Assembly: GCA_010692645.1 (NCBI GenBank)
Contig: JAAHGS010000065.1
Location: 1 to 32,350, forward strand
From: Symploca sp. SIO2E9
GTDB taxonomy: Bacteria; Cyanobacteriota; Cyanobacteriia; Cyanobacteriales; Coleofasciculaceae
DNA: 32,350 bases
Direction: 5' to 3'
Under the pieces are notes generated by a model. That model made no database searches and was not told where the DNA came from. It saw nothing but the letters and a program-made list of their open reading frames with translations. A program made the position numbers and the translations under genes. Shown piece by piece: positions 32,291 through 32,350 of this stretch; the first letter of the stretch is position 1, and each line of letters begins with the position of its first letter.

Positions 32291-32350
32291 GCTAAGTTAA
32301 GCGCGGCATTTAAGTCCCTATCAACAACATGACCACAGTTGCAACACTCG
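32192..32350 (-). mobile_element. IS200/IS605-type element, right-end part (continues beyond window)
   Basis: It is defined by the tnpB C-terminal codons on the minus strand and the hairpin and GAAGCAGGAAG sequence after them. The inner boundary is estimated near 32192 but may lie up to about 40 bp further left, within CTACTCAAAC direct repeats at about 32146-32165. It lies tail-to-tail with the collar gene. Confidence 0.65.
32251..32350 (-). CDS. tnpB: TnpB RNA-guided nuclease (OrfB), C-terminal fragment
   Basis: The minus strand from 32349 to the TAG at 32253-32251 encodes 32 residues: a zinc-finger half ECCNCGHVV, then DRDLNAALNLASVP and a short Lys/Pro tail. The CxxC-type knuckle followed by DRDxNAAxN is the C-terminal signature of TnpB, where the Asp of RuvC motif III completes the nuclease site. 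The remainder lies beyond the right edge. TnpB is a transposon-encoded RNA-guided DNA nuclease, ancestor of Cas12. This fragment is too short to judge whether the gene is intact. Confidence 0.88.
   Translation of the reverse strand, partial: ECCNCGHVVDRDLNAALNLASVPISKLKPLEP

Overview
The window reads as cyanobacterial chromosome. GCGATCGC (HIP1) palindromes occur more than a dozen times. The genes include an aerobic chlorophyll-pathway cyclase (acsF), hemF, a tocopherol cyclase, a cyanobacterial Omp85 and a tRNA-Arg group I intron. Short heptamer and octamer tandem repeats fill many intergenic gaps. I cannot name the genus from sequence alone.

Layout. (1) 1-2400: 3' end of a cytosine-5 DNA methyltransferase, a DUF1537-type kinase whose C-terminus runs into a G-rich repeat, and a small coiled-coil protein. 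(2) 2459-4864: divergent hemF and acsF, two O2-dependent steps of tetrapyrrole/chlorophyll synthesis. (3) 4865-7010: a repeat-rich gap, a clear terminator, and a glycosyltransferase/DUF218 pair on the minus strand. (4) 7222-8150: a split tRNA-Arg(CCU) gene interrupted by an 855-nt group I intron carrying a LAGLIDADG endonuclease gene. (5) 8239-12803: a short transposon-like element, tocopherol cyclase, a small secreted protein, a ComF-type phosphoribosyltransferase, a TerB-like/Mo-nitro_C protein and obgE. (6) 12809-13288: a CIRCE-like operator and groES with no groEL behind it. (7) 13681-21343: a BamA-type Omp85, then on the minus strand a TolC-like outer-membrane factor, a MacB/DevC-type permease and an HlyD/DevB-type adaptor. 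These three could form a tripartite exporter, but no ATPase gene is present. (8) 21623-26149: a 1508-residue exported protein joining a two-partner-secretion domain, ten 40-residue TPRs and a CHAT peptidase domain. (9) 26568-32249: an unrecognised 1278-residue protein followed by an Ig-like/tail-collar protein. (10) 32251-32350: the C-terminal end of an antisense TnpB from an IS200/IS605-type element, whose end lies inside the 3' end of the collar gene.

The observations I find most striking are these. A 102-bp miniature element with 12-bp terminal inverted repeats and a perfect 9-bp target duplication is inserted in frame in the TolC-like gene, with an 87-bp sister copy beside the tRNA gene. 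The intron endonuclease lacks the acid of its first LAGLIDADG motif. The large-protein/tail-collar gene pair has no function I can assign. The TnpB element appears to have replaced the natural end of the collar gene.
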